Assembly: GCA_030272155.1 (NCBI GenBank)
Contig: CP126204.1
Coordinates: 806,001 to 870,000 of the forward strand
Direction of reading: 5' to 3'
DNA from: Tetradesmus obliquus
Taxonomy: Eukaryota; Chlorophyta; Chlorophyceae; Sphaeropleales; Scenedesmaceae
Length of the DNA: 64,000 nucleotides
Of this stretch, positions 52,130 through 64,000 are shown piece by piece. The notes below the pieces were generated by a model, which had not been told where the DNA came from, did no database searches, and saw only the letters and a list, made by a program, of their open reading frames with translations. A program made the position numbers and the translations under genes. Position 1 is the stretch's first letter. Each line of letters starts with the position of its first letter.

Positions 52130-52368
52130 TTGGATTTGGTAAATAACATTCATCTTCAACCATACGTGCCCGGATCCCGTTTTTAATCGCATGCAACCGG
52201 CCCGTCAATCGCAATGACATTGACGACCTGGCTGCGGACGCTATGAGAGCAAACAAGCACTTCAACCATGCTGTTTGTGTAATAAAGACGTTATCTGCTA
52301 GATATGTTGTATAAGGTAGTGAGATTGCATGCAGAAGAGAGAAATTCCCAGCCGGGTCAACGGCACAT

Positions 52369-53800
52369 ATGCCTAGCAGAATGCGCTCTAAATCGATTAC
52401 ATTTGACGAGGCACTAACGCACTATGTCGGCGAGTTTGGATCCGGACAGAAGCGGGTAGTTCTGGCAAGCAGCGTTCTGAGCGTGTCAAACGCCCTAGCT
52501 TTCCTGCTGCTCGTATTCCTGTGCCATCCGGACCCAGTGCTGCAGCATCACTAGGAGTGCACATCCGAATAGTATTATGTCTGCTTGAGCATATGGAGCA
52601 GCAGCGACCCCGTCAGTGCGGGATTCTGTGCTCTGCCAAGAGACGCTTGGTACTGGAGCAGCACAGGTAGGCTTTCTTGAACAGCAGGCCTGCAGCTGCC
52701 CGCAAACAGCACACAACCTGCCACTGACCCTATACACCTGAGCAGATGTTCAAAGTTAATCTGAACGTTGCTTTACTTGCAGGAAGCCTGGTTGCCCACT
52801 TGGACCTCGTGTGCAGCTCAGCATACAAGGTGCAGCTGCTCAACACCATCCTGTTTGTCGGCTGCTTTTTCGGATCTGGCATCTTCGGCCTGTTGTGTGA
52901 CAAGATAGGCAGGCGCCTGCCGCTGTTTATCGCCACAGCAGCTGCAGCAGCATCCATGTTTGCTAGCCTGGCAGTGCCTGCTTCGCAGCAGTACTACTGG
53001 GCCTTTGCTCTGACCAGGGCCGTGGCTGGCGTAGCAGCAGCAGGGCAGAGCCAGGCAATGTTTCTGCTGGTCACGGAGGTGTCTGGTCCTTCTCATAGGT
53101 AGGTGTTTGAATGCATGGGTCAGCAAAGCACCCTGTGTACACACATCAGCCACCATGGCGCTGCCTGGTTCAACATAAACAGCAGCAGCAGGAGCAATTG
53201 CAACACGGTCAACTGCACCCTTCAGCTCTAGACGCAGACCACGCCAAGCCGTCATGCACCATCTTGTACATCAGAGTTTGCTAGGAGGCGAACTGCGCGC
53301 ACAGAAGCAGCATCGTGCACAAACCATGGTCCTGCAAGTTCCTGCATGCTCATCCCACTGGGCAAGCAGCACTGCAGCGCGTTCCCACATCTGCACGGCC
53401 GGCTGTCCTCACTGCCTTATGCAGGGGCATCGCCGGCACATCCATCTGCCTCATGTTCACGCTGGGCGAGTTTGTGCTGGTAGGGCTGGCCTGGGCGCTG
53501 CCGCACTGGCGCAACTTGACCCTGGCGGCTGGCCTGCTCACTGCCGGCAGCCTGCTGCTGTTCCCCTGGGTGCCTGAGTCAGCCAGGTAAGTGTGCCCTG
53601 CTCGGCTTCTTTGCCAATCTTTCAATTCTGTACTGTTTCACATCACAGCAAGGCAGCTGTTGCAAGCAGGCATGCAGCAGTTGCTGCGCGCCTCTTGAGC
53701 AGGTGGTGCTGCGATGCAGGTGCGGCGCACTTGGTGATGAAGCAGCAGCTTGGGCATGCCTGCTAAACATCTGCAATGCATAGTTTGTTGTAAACATTAC

Positions 53801-53849
<49 letters not shown>

Positions 53850-56749
53850 AGCAGGTGGCTACTCAGCAAGGGCCAGCAGTCGGAGGCAACGCAGCTGCTG
53901 CATCGGATATCCATCAGCAACGGCACCAGCATGCCAGCCGCAGCCCTGGTGTGCAGCCACACACAAGCCACACACTGCACAGCATACACAACTGCTCCAT
54001 CACACACAGCAGATCCAGAACACACAACAGACCTTATCAGAGCCAGCCCATTTGCCAACTTCATGCCGCCAACAGGGCTAGACAAAGACCAGGGCATACT
54101 GCCGCACATCATTTTTGCTGATCCAGAGATCAGCAGCAGCGGCAGCGCAATCCTGGCCTTCAGGAGCAGCGATGACGCGTTAGCAGACACGGAAAGCGCC
54201 ACTCCGCACAGCACAGCGACAGCTGCAGCAGGCAGTGCTTATGATGTGCATGCATCCGAGCAGCAACAGCAAGAGCAGCAGCGGCAGGGCCTGTGCGGCC
54301 TGCTGTGTCAGCCTGGGATGGCGGCGGCGTCGCTGGTGCTGCTGCTGACGTGGTTCACCATCATGCTCAGCTACTACGGCGTGGCGCTGGGCTTGGGAGG
54401 CCTGCCTGGGTCCTTGTGAGTAGCAGCACACCGCATGTGACATTGTGCGCTGTGTAGCGGTCAATCAACCTATCCATCCTCGGCATACACGTCTACAGGT
54501 TACTTCCTCTCCACAGCACCGCAAATGTTAACATCCATCAATGCTGCAGCTGCTGCTAACCCCAGTGCTGCACACACTGCCTGCTGCCGCTGCAGGCACA
54601 TCACTTTCAGCCTGGGAGCAGCAGTAGAGCTGGCAGGTGTGCTGCTGACAGCAGCCATCACTGACAGGGTAGCAAGGCATTGCCTGGTGGCTTAAGGCTT
54701 GCTGCTGACACAATCAACACCCCTTGTTTTGCCTTTTCTGCTGCCGCTGCAGGCACGTCACTTTCAGCCTGGGAGCAGCAGCAGAGCTGGCAGGTGTGCT
54801 GCAGACAGCAGCGGTCATTGACAAGGTAGCAAGGCACTGCCTGGTGGCCTACGGCATGCTGCTGGCTGGGGCGTCCTGCCTGGCGGCTGCCAGCGGAGTC
54901 ACAGCACTGGCGCAGTGCTTGCTGGCTGCTGGGAAGTTTGGCTGCACAGGTGGGGTTTTGGTGTGCTGAAGTTCTTGGCACCTTGTTTTCCTTGATTAGC
55001 AGGGCTGCCACGGTCCGGGTGTAAGTTCTGCATGTGATGACAGCAGCGCAGAGATTCTCAGGCGTTACATAACAGCCGTGATCTGCCTGGCTGCTGCCAG
55101 CGGTTTCACAGCACTGGCGCAGTGCCTGCTGGCTGCCGGCAAGTTTGGCTGCAACGGTGCGGCTCTGGTGTGCTATCAGTACTGCTCTGCAACCATTACA
55201 CCGTAGCATCACTGCAGTATTGTGCTGGGTTGCAGTGATGCTACGGTGTAATGATTGCAGAGTAGCAGCACAGCCGCCAGCCCAGCCCAGCGTGGAATGT
55301 ATAAGGCTATGACAGCTGCGCAGCACTGTTGTGCATTACAAACAGCCCGAGTTCGCCTGAAGACCCCGTGTTTGTGCCTGTGGCCTGCTGAATTGCCAGA
55401 ACTGCTGCACCGTTTGTTGCTGCTGCAGTGGCGCTGATCGCGCTGTCGCCCTACACCAGCGAGCTGTTCCCCACCTCACACAGGGCAACAGCGATGGGCA
55501 TCTTTGCACAGGTGGGCGACGCAGTGCGCTGCTGAAGCCGTGCCCCCAATTGCGCACATTCAACAGGCTGTGGCAGTTTGGGACAAGTGGCACTTGCATG
55601 TGACTTGCAGCAGTGAGTCATTGGTCCAACACATGCTGCCAACACTGAGACTGCTGCATCACCCGTTCACCGTCATATATTCCCAGCAGTACCAGTCAAG
55701 TCAGTTGAACAAACCAGCATGCCTTTTGTGTTTCATTGCTGCCCCCAGGCAGCCCGTGTGGGCTCCATTGCTGCCCCTTCAATGATCATGCTGGGAAGCA
55801 TAGCTGCACTGTGTGTGACAGCACTTTGAGATCCAAACTCCAAGCATGTGTGCCTCGCCTGTGTCATGTTCCTCCTGCTGTCCGTCAGGCGGCCCGCATA
55901 GGCTCCATTGCTGCCCCTTCAATGATAATGCTGGGAAGCGCAGCCGCCAGCAGCAGCAGCAGCCACGCCTCAGCATCCACCACACTGCCCTACACCGTGT
56001 TTGGCGCCGCCTCGCTGCTGTCGGGGCTGCTGATGCTGCTGCTGCCAAACACGCGCGGCGCGCCGCTGCCGGAGACTGCAGCGGTGGGTGCACATGTGTA
56101 CAGTCTTTGCCATTCTTTATGCAGCCAGCTGAGCGCATGTATACCATATGATATAGGACAGTCGCTCTCGCTGATCATACTGACAGCCTTGACCTGCAGG
56201 AGCGATTAAAGTGTGCACAGTTGCACGGTCCCTGCGATAACTGCAGTACCGAACTTTGCATGCGCACAGCACCTGCAGAAGCTAGCTAGCTTGATGCTAA
56301 AGCATCCACCACTCCTCACAGCGCACCACCGTGTTCCTTGTAAACAACCCAACCAATAGCTGCCACACCATAATCCTGTTTATCAAACACCTGGCGAATT
56401 GCCTGCTCGCTGGTGTCTGCAGGACCTCAAGCGGCTGCGCACTGTGCTCAGCAGCAAGCCCTCACGGCCTGGGCTGAAAGGGTTGCTGCAGCACGTGCTG
56501 AACCCGCCAGCAGTGCTCAGCCTGGAAGAGGCAGCTGCAGACAGACCTCTGCCTGTAACTACCAGTGGAGGTGCTGACAACTGCACAAATGCAACTGGAC
56601 ACGAGCGTCATGCTGTGACCTGCAGACAGGGCAGCAGCAGCAGCAGTCAGTGTGGGGTCGAAATGCAGGGATGTTGGGCATTGGGGTTTTGTTTGAGGGC
56701 CAGAGCCTCTGCAAGCGCAGCGTGTGGAGCACTCAAGACAGCGATGTGA
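52369..56749 (+). CDS. Organic-cation-transporter-like MFS carrier, about 9 exons
   Basis: Major-facilitator carrier of the OCT/SV2-like group, substrate unknown. Exon 1 starts at ATG 52369 (ITFDEALTHYVGEFGSGQ, then a membrane segment); its donor is not resolved. Exon 2 ends at 52666 (DPVSAGFCALPRDAWYW). Then 52783-53098, 53425-53586, 53855-54415, 54753-54949, 55429-55511, 55889-56083, 56423-56749. Phases agree from exon 2 onward. Seen: HLDLVCSSAYK, GLLCDKIGRRLPLF (the MFS loop 2-3 motif), PESARWLLSKGQ, YTSELFPTSHRATAMG, and PNTRGAPLPET at the end of the last membrane segment. The large loop after PESARW is S/T/Q-rich. The soluble C-terminal tail may extend if a further intron is removed near 56650, since another open frame runs to 56991. 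Confidence 0.8.
54590..54700 (+). repeat. Acceptor-side ghost of MFS exon 6, with stop codons
   Basis: Copies the first about 95 bp of exon 6 (true 54753) at high identity, including ctgccgctgcag. One CAG became TAG (gcagcagtagagctg) and a later TAA is present, so inclusion would truncate the protein. Confidence 0.94.
55080..55165 (+). repeat. Donor-side ghost of MFS exon 6
   Basis: Repeats the AALAQCLLAAGKFGC-like coding end of exon 6 (true copy 54885-54949). The GT donor context is changed (aacggtgcgg). Confidence 0.9.
55185..55262. repeat. Near-perfect 32-bp inverted repeat (hairpin) in MFS intron
   Basis: Arms 55185-55216 and 55231-55262 pair with one mismatch (ctctgcaaccattacaccgt against the reverse complement of the other arm). 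Loop is 14 nt. It lies directly after the exon 6 donor ghost. Confidence 0.95.
55742..55810 (+). repeat. Acceptor-side ghost of MFS exon 8
   Basis: ccccaggcagcccgtgtgg and the following GSIAAPSMIMLGS coding stretch repeat about 145 bp before the true exon 8 at 55889. Confidence 0.92.
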
Positions 56750-59400
56750 ACTTTGAAGCACTGTTTGCAGCTGGATACACCCAGCAGCAGCAGCAGCAGC
56801 AGCAGGATGCCGGTGTTGAGCAACATGCAGGTATTGTCAGTCACCTTGAGGCGCGTTCTGCGGCTGATGCAGAGCTAAGAGACACTTTGGGAATGTGCAC
56901 ATCCCTGACAAGCTCTCATTCAACAGATGATGACGATTATGACAGTGACTGCTCAGTGGCTGGGTCACACATGGATCCTCAGGTTGTATAGATCAGACAA
57001 TTGTGGCACAGCATACCCAGTCAAGTTTCAAAGGTGGTCAGAAAGTCTTGTCCTGTGACCTGGCAGCCACGATCATATGCATGTTTTTCTTCTGCACATG
57101 CATGTGTGAGCATTGACAGTGCTGCTGCTGTCACAAACTGGAGCACCTTGTGTCAGTGGAAGGCGTTGGTGTTGACCTGGCAACCACTGCATGCTGATGG
57201 CTGCTGACATAACATAACACCAGCACAGCCATGCATGTGTTGTTGTTGACATAGAAATTGCATCAATTGCATGCAAGCAGGCATTGTACCCTGCCGTGCC
57301 AGTGCGAAACTGGCTGCAAAGGCGGATGGTTGTTGTTTTTCTTGACCGCTGAACTTTGGGATTCCTTTATCTGTTGTTGTACTTGTCTCAATTATGCTCC
57401 ACCTGCAAGAAGGGATCATCCCTTCTCATAATGGGGTCCCTTCAAGCAGCAATGGAAGCAACTGTTTGACTAGTTGGGGTTGATGTGCTTGCACTTTTCA
57501 CACCCTGTGGTGCTGCGTTGGCTGATGAGTTGTGAGGTTGTAGGAGCCCCAAGCAAGAGCCAAAAAAGCTCAGTAAGGGGACTTGGGGTGCACACCACAA
57601 GTTAAAGGGACTTGCAGATAATCAATGCAGATATTTGTTGTTCATTTAGTTGTCATTCATTGCAGGCTTAAGACGCCTGATGTATAACATGAGCCAGCTG
57701 CCATAGCTGGGTGTAGTTCATTGCAGGATGCTTGTGTCAAACGAACAGCGACCAAGCCGTCGCTATGAGGCAGCAGGAGGGTTTTGGCTGAACACCATAC
57801 TGCATGCACACATGCATGTGAGGCTGCCGCAGTGGTTGGGCAATGTCACACCAACCTAAGCAGCACACTATCATTCTAATCATGGACCTTAGCATCTTTG
57901 CAGTTTCCATTTTGGGTGCCCCAGTTGAGTGGGAGTGCATGTTAGGCTGCTAGCTGCTGCATGGATACGGTTGTCTTGCACCTGTGCCCCATGCAGTGCA
58001 CAGCGCTGAGCTGACAGCCTTTTCAGGTCATGGTTTGCGCTTCACACCTGTTGGTACTTGCATCTGCCTATGCACATGTGCACGTCTGCATGCGCATCAA
58101 TGTTTGTGAGTGCTGCTGCTTGCATGCTGTTGTTCATGATGGCCTGCCAGGCAAGGGCAACTGCAGCCTGCGGGCATGCCATGCCAGCGCCACAATAGGC
58201 TGGCTGGGCCAGCCGCGCAGCTGGCACTGGCACGCCAGTGCCACCTGAGGCCGCGGTGCACGGCAGGAGGCTAGCAAGGGCGCCACTGTTGCTGCTGCTG
58301 GCGGCGCTGTTGTTGTCTAGGTGGTTTCCTGCAAGCGACTGAGCGCACTCTGCAGTGCTGCTCAGCCTGGCAGTGGACTGAACGGCAGTCTGCTGTGTTG
58401 CGTGGTGATATGTGTGATGGTATAGAACAGCATGTGGGCTGTCTGCTGGGTAGCGGCCTGCTATGTGCTGCTCTCAAGGTGCTGCTGACGGTATTCAGGT
58501 CATGCATCTGGTGCAACAAGACCGCCAGGTGGGGATGACGCAGTGCTGTGATGCTGATCTGTACTGCTTTCAGGTGCTTCCCCTGCTGCTTGATGCTGGT
58601 GTAACGCGTTTATTGGCAAGGCTTGCGTGTGGGTTCTGCTCTTGCAGTCTGCTTGATCAGCTTCTCAATTGAGGCTGGTACTGAGTGCCGCAGCAGGTGC
58701 AGTACGCAAGCCTGCCATCTTCCCTCCAAATCACAATATCAGGTAGCACCAGGGATGCCATGTCCAACATGTGGTTTGAAAAAAGCCGATAGGCATCACA
58801 AGACAGCTGAACGTGGCCCTTCGTCAGCAAACCTTGTGTTCGGGGAGCAGCAGTGCCCTTGCACATGACAATGACAGTACTGGCATCGGCATCCCACGTG
58901 GAGTGCAGACACATTGCGCTCGATTGTACAATGCGTATTGGTTTCAACTTAGCTGGCCGATTGGCGTCGCCCACCAAGCGCATCAGTCACAACAGAAGCC
59001 CTCGTTGCAAATTGCTCACATTCGTAAATATGTGCGATGAAACATACTGATCAATTTGACCAGGATTCGTTTTCGAGCAGCAGCGCCACCAGGGCTAGGG
59101 CGAGTGTGGCTTGCAAGCAGGCGAGGACAGCATTGGGGCGGTGTCTGGCATGCACTGCCAGACAGTATCAGCACAGAACGAGCTCTGATATATGAGCCGG
59201 ACCCTGAGCAGCAGCTGCGGCCACAGCCATGCTGTCACTACTACAAGGGTCGGTGCAGGAGCCAGGTACGGTAATTCGCGGCATTGCTGTGCATCAAACG
59301 TAGCTTATACTGCTTTACCAGGCATAGAAGGGCTGCAGCCGTGAATGGGGCTGTCAGGATAGGTTGGGTTGCCATGCACCTTGATGCTCTGCTGCTGCTT
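56750..59400. other. No recognisable gene in 2.6 kb
   Basis: Long stretch with few CTG repeats. It includes the probable 3' end of the MFS gene and the 5' region of the OPR gene. A 108-codon open frame on the minus strand (58983-58657) with mixed composition has no recognised motif. Nothing else supported. Confidence 0.45.
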
Positions 59401-59915
59401 TTGCCTTGGCACCGTATGCAGGCTGGGCAGGGGTGCAACTCACTGCAGCAGCACCAGGACCCCCGCTGCTGCAGCGTACAGCTACGTGTCTTCTGAGGGC
59501 CTGCTGAGCAGCAGCCAGCTGCAGGTGAGCTGCAACACACGCCTCCTGCAACTTGTGACAAAGTTCCTGCAGCCTGGGGCTGGCTTCTCATGTGTGCGGC
59601 ATTTGCTGCCACGCTTCTGTTAAGATGTACATGGCTGGGTATAAGCGCTCCATATCATCTGAGCGTGCACCTGAATCCGAAGCGTCATCATGCTTGGCAT
59701 GCCGGGTGGCTTTGCTTTGTTGCAAGTGTGCGTAGACAGCGAGTTTGCCTGCAACAACATGCCTACTCAACACACGCCACCCATGCTAAAGGCCGTTCAC
59801 CTTTTCAACCACCTGATTACCTTTTGAGCATCTTGTAGCTGCTGCTGCTGTTGCCCGTCAGGCTTGGCCTCTGATCCAACTTGAGCTGCTGCTGCACGCA
59901 TTATTCTGCCTGCAG

Positions 59916-59977
59916 GATGTGGTGCTGTCAGGGCTGTCTGAGCCAGCAGCAGATGTGCTGCTCAGCCCTACACCCAG

Positions 59978-60028
<51 letters not shown>

Positions 60029-60246
60029 TGGCCACTTCAGGAGGCGTCAGCGGCGGCAGCTGCTGCAGCAGCAGCAAGAGGAGCAGCAGCTGCACGCGCA
60101 GCAGTTGCTTGGTGCAGGCAATGGCATGACCCCTGCGGGGCTGCAGGAGCGACAAGGTCTGTGGCAGCAAGAGGAGGCACAAGCGCTGCCCCTGCTGCAG
60201 CAGCAGCAGCAGCAGCATGAAGCAGACCTCCCGGAGCAACTGTTGT

Positions 60247-60280
<34 letters not shown>

Positions 60281-60348
60281 CCCGCAGCGTATGCAGCGGC
60301 AGTGGAGCACCATGCGCAACTGGCAGTGGCTGGCCTCCCAGCTGCACT

Positions 60349-60392
<44 letters not shown>

Positions 60393-60658
60393 GGCAGCAG
60401 CAGCAGTACCTCGCTGCAGGGCCTCGTCAGCATGTTGACTCAGCTGTCACAGCCGGGTGTGGGGCCGTCACAGCACGACAAGCAGCAGCAGCAGCGGTTC
60501 AGGGCATTCGTCGCGCAGCTGCTGGCAGCAGTGCAGCAGCAGCTGCAGGTGGCAGCAGTGTCTGGCGAAGCAGCTGCTGCTGCAGCAGCACCTGAGGATG
60601 TGGCTGACCTGCTGTGGGGTTTAGCGAAGCTCGGGGTAAGGCCCCAGTGGACTGAACC

Positions 60659-60702
<44 letters not shown>

Positions 60703-61366
60703 TGTTGACACCCAGGGGTGCCATTCCCGCTGCACAGGTGTTGCCACAGCGGGTGGCTGAGGTAGCTGCTACTGCAGCAACGTGCTTGATGCAGCACCTG
60801 CAGCAGCAGCAGCAGCAGCGGCAGCAGCAGCAGCAGCACTGGGGTGGCAGTGCACTGCTGCCACGTTTGTACTCTCCTAGGCAGCTGGCGCTGTCTGCCT
60901 GGGCGCTCGCTAAGCTGGAGTACCCAGCAGCACAGCAGCAGCAGCAGCAGCAGCAGCAGCATTCAGATGATCTGCACCAGCCAGATCACTTCCCCGGTCA
61001 GCAGCAACAGCAGCAGCAGCCGTTTTGGGGACCGTATCTCTCAGCCGTGCAGCAGCAGCTGCACTGCTGCAGCTGCCAGGACTTGTCCAACATCATTTGG
61101 GCTTTGGCTCAACTAGGCTGCCAGCCAGGCCCTGCTTGGATGGCACAATACCTGGCAGCAGCACAGCACGCTTTCTGCAGCAGCAGCAGCGGCAGCAGCG
61201 GTGGTCAGGCGCTGGCAGTTGTTATGCTGAGTTTAGCACAGATGGGTGAGCAGCCTCCTGCTGCCTGGATAGATGCAGTACTGGCGTCACTGCTGCAGCC
61301 ACTGCAGCAGCAGCAGCAGCAGCAGTCGCATGGCCGGCATGCGCAGCAGCAGCGGCGCAGCCGTCA

Positions 61367-61401
<35 letters not shown>

Positions 61402-61726
61402 TTGATGACAGCCCGCTGCTGCTGCTGCATCAGCTGAACGGTCGCTCAATAGCATCGGTGCTGGGTGCTCTGGCGATCTGGCGTCACCGGCCGAGTGACA
61501 CTTGGCTGGCAGCAGTACAACATGCATTGTTGTACTGCCTTGATCGCTGCAACGGGCAGGATGTGGCTCACATAACCTGGAAGCTGTCCACACTGCTGCA
61601 ACTCCCCAGCAGCAGCAGCAGCAGCAGCAGCAGTGTGTATTGTGTAGGTGAGGAGCAGGAGTCTGGCCTGACGATGCTGCAGCGGCAGCTTCAGAGCAGC
61701 AGCAGTAGCCTGTACCACTCGGCACC

Positions 61727-61765
<39 letters not shown>

Positions 61766-62819
61766 CGGCTTGCAGCCGGAGCTGCTGCAGCAGCTAGCGT
61801 ACCAGCTGGCTGAGTCAGCAGGCAGCACACACCCCTGCAATGTGGCTCAGGATATGTGGGGCATTGCGAAGCTGTACCAACTGGCACAGCCAGCAGCAGC
61901 AGCAGCACTTGCGCAGGATGCACCTGATGTGCAGCAGCAGCAGCAGTCAAAGCAGCAGTCATTCGAAAGCAGCAGCAGCAGCGGGCAGCAAGTGCTGCGG
62001 CAGCACTGGCAGCCTTGCAGAGTGGCGCTGCTGCGCTGTGCGGGTGCCCTGCAGCAGCGGCAGGCTCTGAGTGCTTTGGATTGCAAGCATTTGGCTCTGA
62101 TGGCTTGGGGGCTGGTGCTAGCAGGTGGTGACGCTACGCAGCCCCAGCAGCAGCAGCAGCAGCAGGAAGGTAGAAGCAGCAGTTTTGTCGACAGCCGCAG
62201 TAGAGGTAGCAGGTGCAGCAGCAGCAGTCGTAGTTCAAACAGCAGCAGCAGCAGCAGCAGCTTCAGGGTTCCCCACCAGTTTGTGCAGCAGATGCTTGAT
62301 GCGTCCCGCCCTAGCTTAGCAGCAGCAGACCCACACTCGCAGGCGCTGCTGCTGTGTGCAGCAGTGCAGCTGCAGCTGCAGCCGTCATGGCAGTGGCTGC
62401 TGGGGTTTTACGAGGCCACAGCACCACAGCTAAACCACAGCACTGCACAAGACCTGTCCATGATGGCAGCTGCGATGGTACAGCTGCAGGTGCGGCCGCT
62501 AGGGTCCTGGCTGGCTAGGTTTTTGGAGGCGTTCAAAACCCTAGCTGAGTCACAGCCCGGCAGTGTGACGCCTGGCTGCTTAGCATCTGTTGTGCAGGCA
62601 GTGGCAGCACCGTGCTGGGGTTTAGCAGCAGGTAGCCAGAACCCTAGCTCAGGACGCCCGCAAAAACAGCAGCAGCAGCAGCAGCTGGAGCTGTTGTCAC
62701 CAGGATGGACAGCGTGTGTGCAGCAGCAGGTGCTGCAGCAGCTGCCAGAGCTCTCGCTGCAGCAGATGACAACGCTGCTGAGAGCAGCTGGTAGGCTGGG
62801 CTGGGCACAAAAAGCTTCA

Positions 62820-62855
<36 letters not shown>

Positions 62856-63299
62856 GGTGCTGCTGATGGTCAAGCTGTGGTAGCTGGTTTGCTGGCAGCT
62901 TGCATTGAACAGGTGCAGCAGCAGCAGGGTGGAATGAGCTTGCCTGAGCAGGCAGCGGCAGCAGAGGAGCAGGTGCAGCAGCTGCTGCAGCTGTCAGCTG
63001 CTGCTGTGGCTCTGCCTGCCAATGCTGTGCCTGCTGATTCGTGGCTGTGGCTGGCACACCAGCTGCACGACCTGCTAACACAGCAGCAGCAGAAGCAGCA
63101 GGGTGTGCTGGCTTCCTGCACTGCTGACGATCTGTGCAGCAGCATCAGGACTCTGACTCGCATCATTGGCAGGAAGCAGCAGCAGCAGCAACAGCAGCAG
63201 CAGGCTACGGCACTGCTATGCAGCAGCTTGGAGGCTGTCCTAGCAGCAGCAGATCAGCAGGTGCAGCACCTGCCAGTGGCTCAGTCAATGCAGCTGGTT

Positions 63300-63340
<41 letters not shown>

Positions 63341-64000
63341 CAGCTCACAAGTCCTGCAAGCTGCTGCAGCATCATCTGCCGCTGTGGCTAATTCAGCAAC
63401 AGGTTGTGCCGCTGCAGTGCAGCAGCTGCGCGGCTCAGTGCAGCAGCAGCTGCAGCAGCAGCTGCCCAGCCTGAGCTTACAGGAGCTTGCAGCTGTGCTG
63501 CAGCAAGCAAGCCAGCTGAAGCTGCTGCTGCCACAGCAACCAGCAGCAGCAGCAGCTGGTGCTGCTGCCGGTGGTTCTGCCACACCTGCTGCCGCTCCAA
63601 GGGGGTCTAGCGTTTTGCATGTTGCGGTGGCAGCTGTTGAACAGCACTTGCAGCTGCTCGAGATGCAGCTGCAGCAGCAGCAGCAGCTGGCACTGCATTG
63701 GCAGCAGCAACAACAGCAGCAGGAGCAGCAGCAGCAGCAGCAGCATGTGGAGGCTCTGCAGCGGCAATTGCACAGACCCGGCCCAGCGAGCAGCAGTATC
63801 TTGCTGCATGCAAGGATGCAGCTTCGTCCACAAGTGCCATCAGCAACAGCAGGCAGTGCTGCTGCTGCAGGGCATATGGCTGACATTGCAGCTGCACTTG
63901 CCAGGAGCTCTTATCGCCCTCCACGCAAGCTGCTGCAGCGACTGCTGGCAGCAGTGCAGCCAGGCTTGCTTCATCTCGGCCCTGCACAGCTGTCTGGTGT
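59916..64000 (+). CDS. OPR (octotricopeptide-like) repeat protein, 3' end outside window
   Basis: One continuous frame of more than 1360 codons from the acceptor at 59915 to the window end. A likely upstream exon ends at 59524 (SYVSSEGLLSSSQLQ, same phase). It carries many helical-pair repeats of the type L(S/A)xxxWALAxLGxxP: DVADLLWGLAKLGVRP (about 60597), LALSAWALAKLEYP (60886), DLSNIIWALAQLGCQPGPAW (61079), ALAVVMLSLAQMGEQPPAAW (61209), VAHITWKLSTLLQLP (61562), NVAQDMWGIAKLYQ (61840), LALMAWGLVLAGG (62091) and LSLQELAAVLQQ (63474). In green algae such proteins bind specific plastid or mitochondrial transcripts and control their stability or translation. Long CAG-encoded Q and S tracts separate the repeats. 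A C-terminal RAP domain could lie beyond the window. Target RNA unknown. Confidence 0.78.

Noticed and set aside
60047-63886. Minus-strand ORFs of leucine/cysteine/alanine runs opposite the OPR gene
   Set aside because: Complement of CAG tracts. They lack any family motif, whereas the plus frame holds OPR repeats throughout.

Overview
The window is nuclear DNA from a eukaryote, most likely a chlorophycean green alga related to Scenedesmus/Tetradesmus (inference). The reasons are GT-AG introns in almost every gene, an OPR-type organelle RNA-binding protein, plant-type SPS1-like kinases, a plant-type GONST-like nucleotide-sugar transporter, a xylulokinase, TGTAA polyadenylation motifs and very abundant CTG/CAG repeats. 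No prokaryotic operon, CRISPR array or rRNA gene is visible.

Layout. 0.6-4.4 kb (-): STE20/SPS1-like kinase, 9 exons. 5.3-5.5 kb (-): MYND zinc-finger exon. 6.1-7.6 kb (-): acylphosphatase. 8.1-13.3 kb (+): strictosidine-synthase-like beta-propeller protein, 10 exons. 14.0-20.7 kb (+): second SPS1-like kinase with a long low-complexity tail. 21.5-28.65 kb: a very young retroelement with two identical 1985-bp direct terminal repeats, a Gag-like ORF and a flanking 8-bp duplication. 29.9-31.2 kb (-): WSCD-like sulfotransferase. 33.0-36.7 kb (-): GONST-like Golgi nucleotide-sugar transporter. 37.9-44.1 kb (-): SET-domain/Rubisco-LSMT-like methyltransferase. 44.4-51.7 kb (+): xylulokinase, head to head with the SET gene. 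52.4-56.7 kb (+): organic-cation-transporter-like MFS carrier. 59.9 kb to the end (+): OPR-repeat protein, truncated by the window. Exon chains were built by hand so that splice sites, phases and protein-family order agree. Six of the main genes give lengths divisible by three throughout.

The most unusual property is a pervasive class of 'ghost exon edges'. Next to most exons, the exon end with its splice site and about 40-60 bp of intron is repeated 1-5 times at a period of roughly 90-120 bp, with divergence and sometimes stop codons. Some arrays repeat the acceptor side and others the donor side. A few lie past stop codons, so the cause acts on DNA and does not depend on splicing. I see them in seven unrelated genes on both strands. 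Other notable items are a decayed organelle-like tRNA-Ser(GCU) inside an intron, a near-perfect 32-bp inverted repeat inside another intron, and an ORF that is open across the empty site of the retroelement.

The genes do not form a pathway. They are typical dispersed housekeeping and signalling genes: two kinases, sugar phosphorylation, Golgi transport, sulfation and organelle RNA metabolism.
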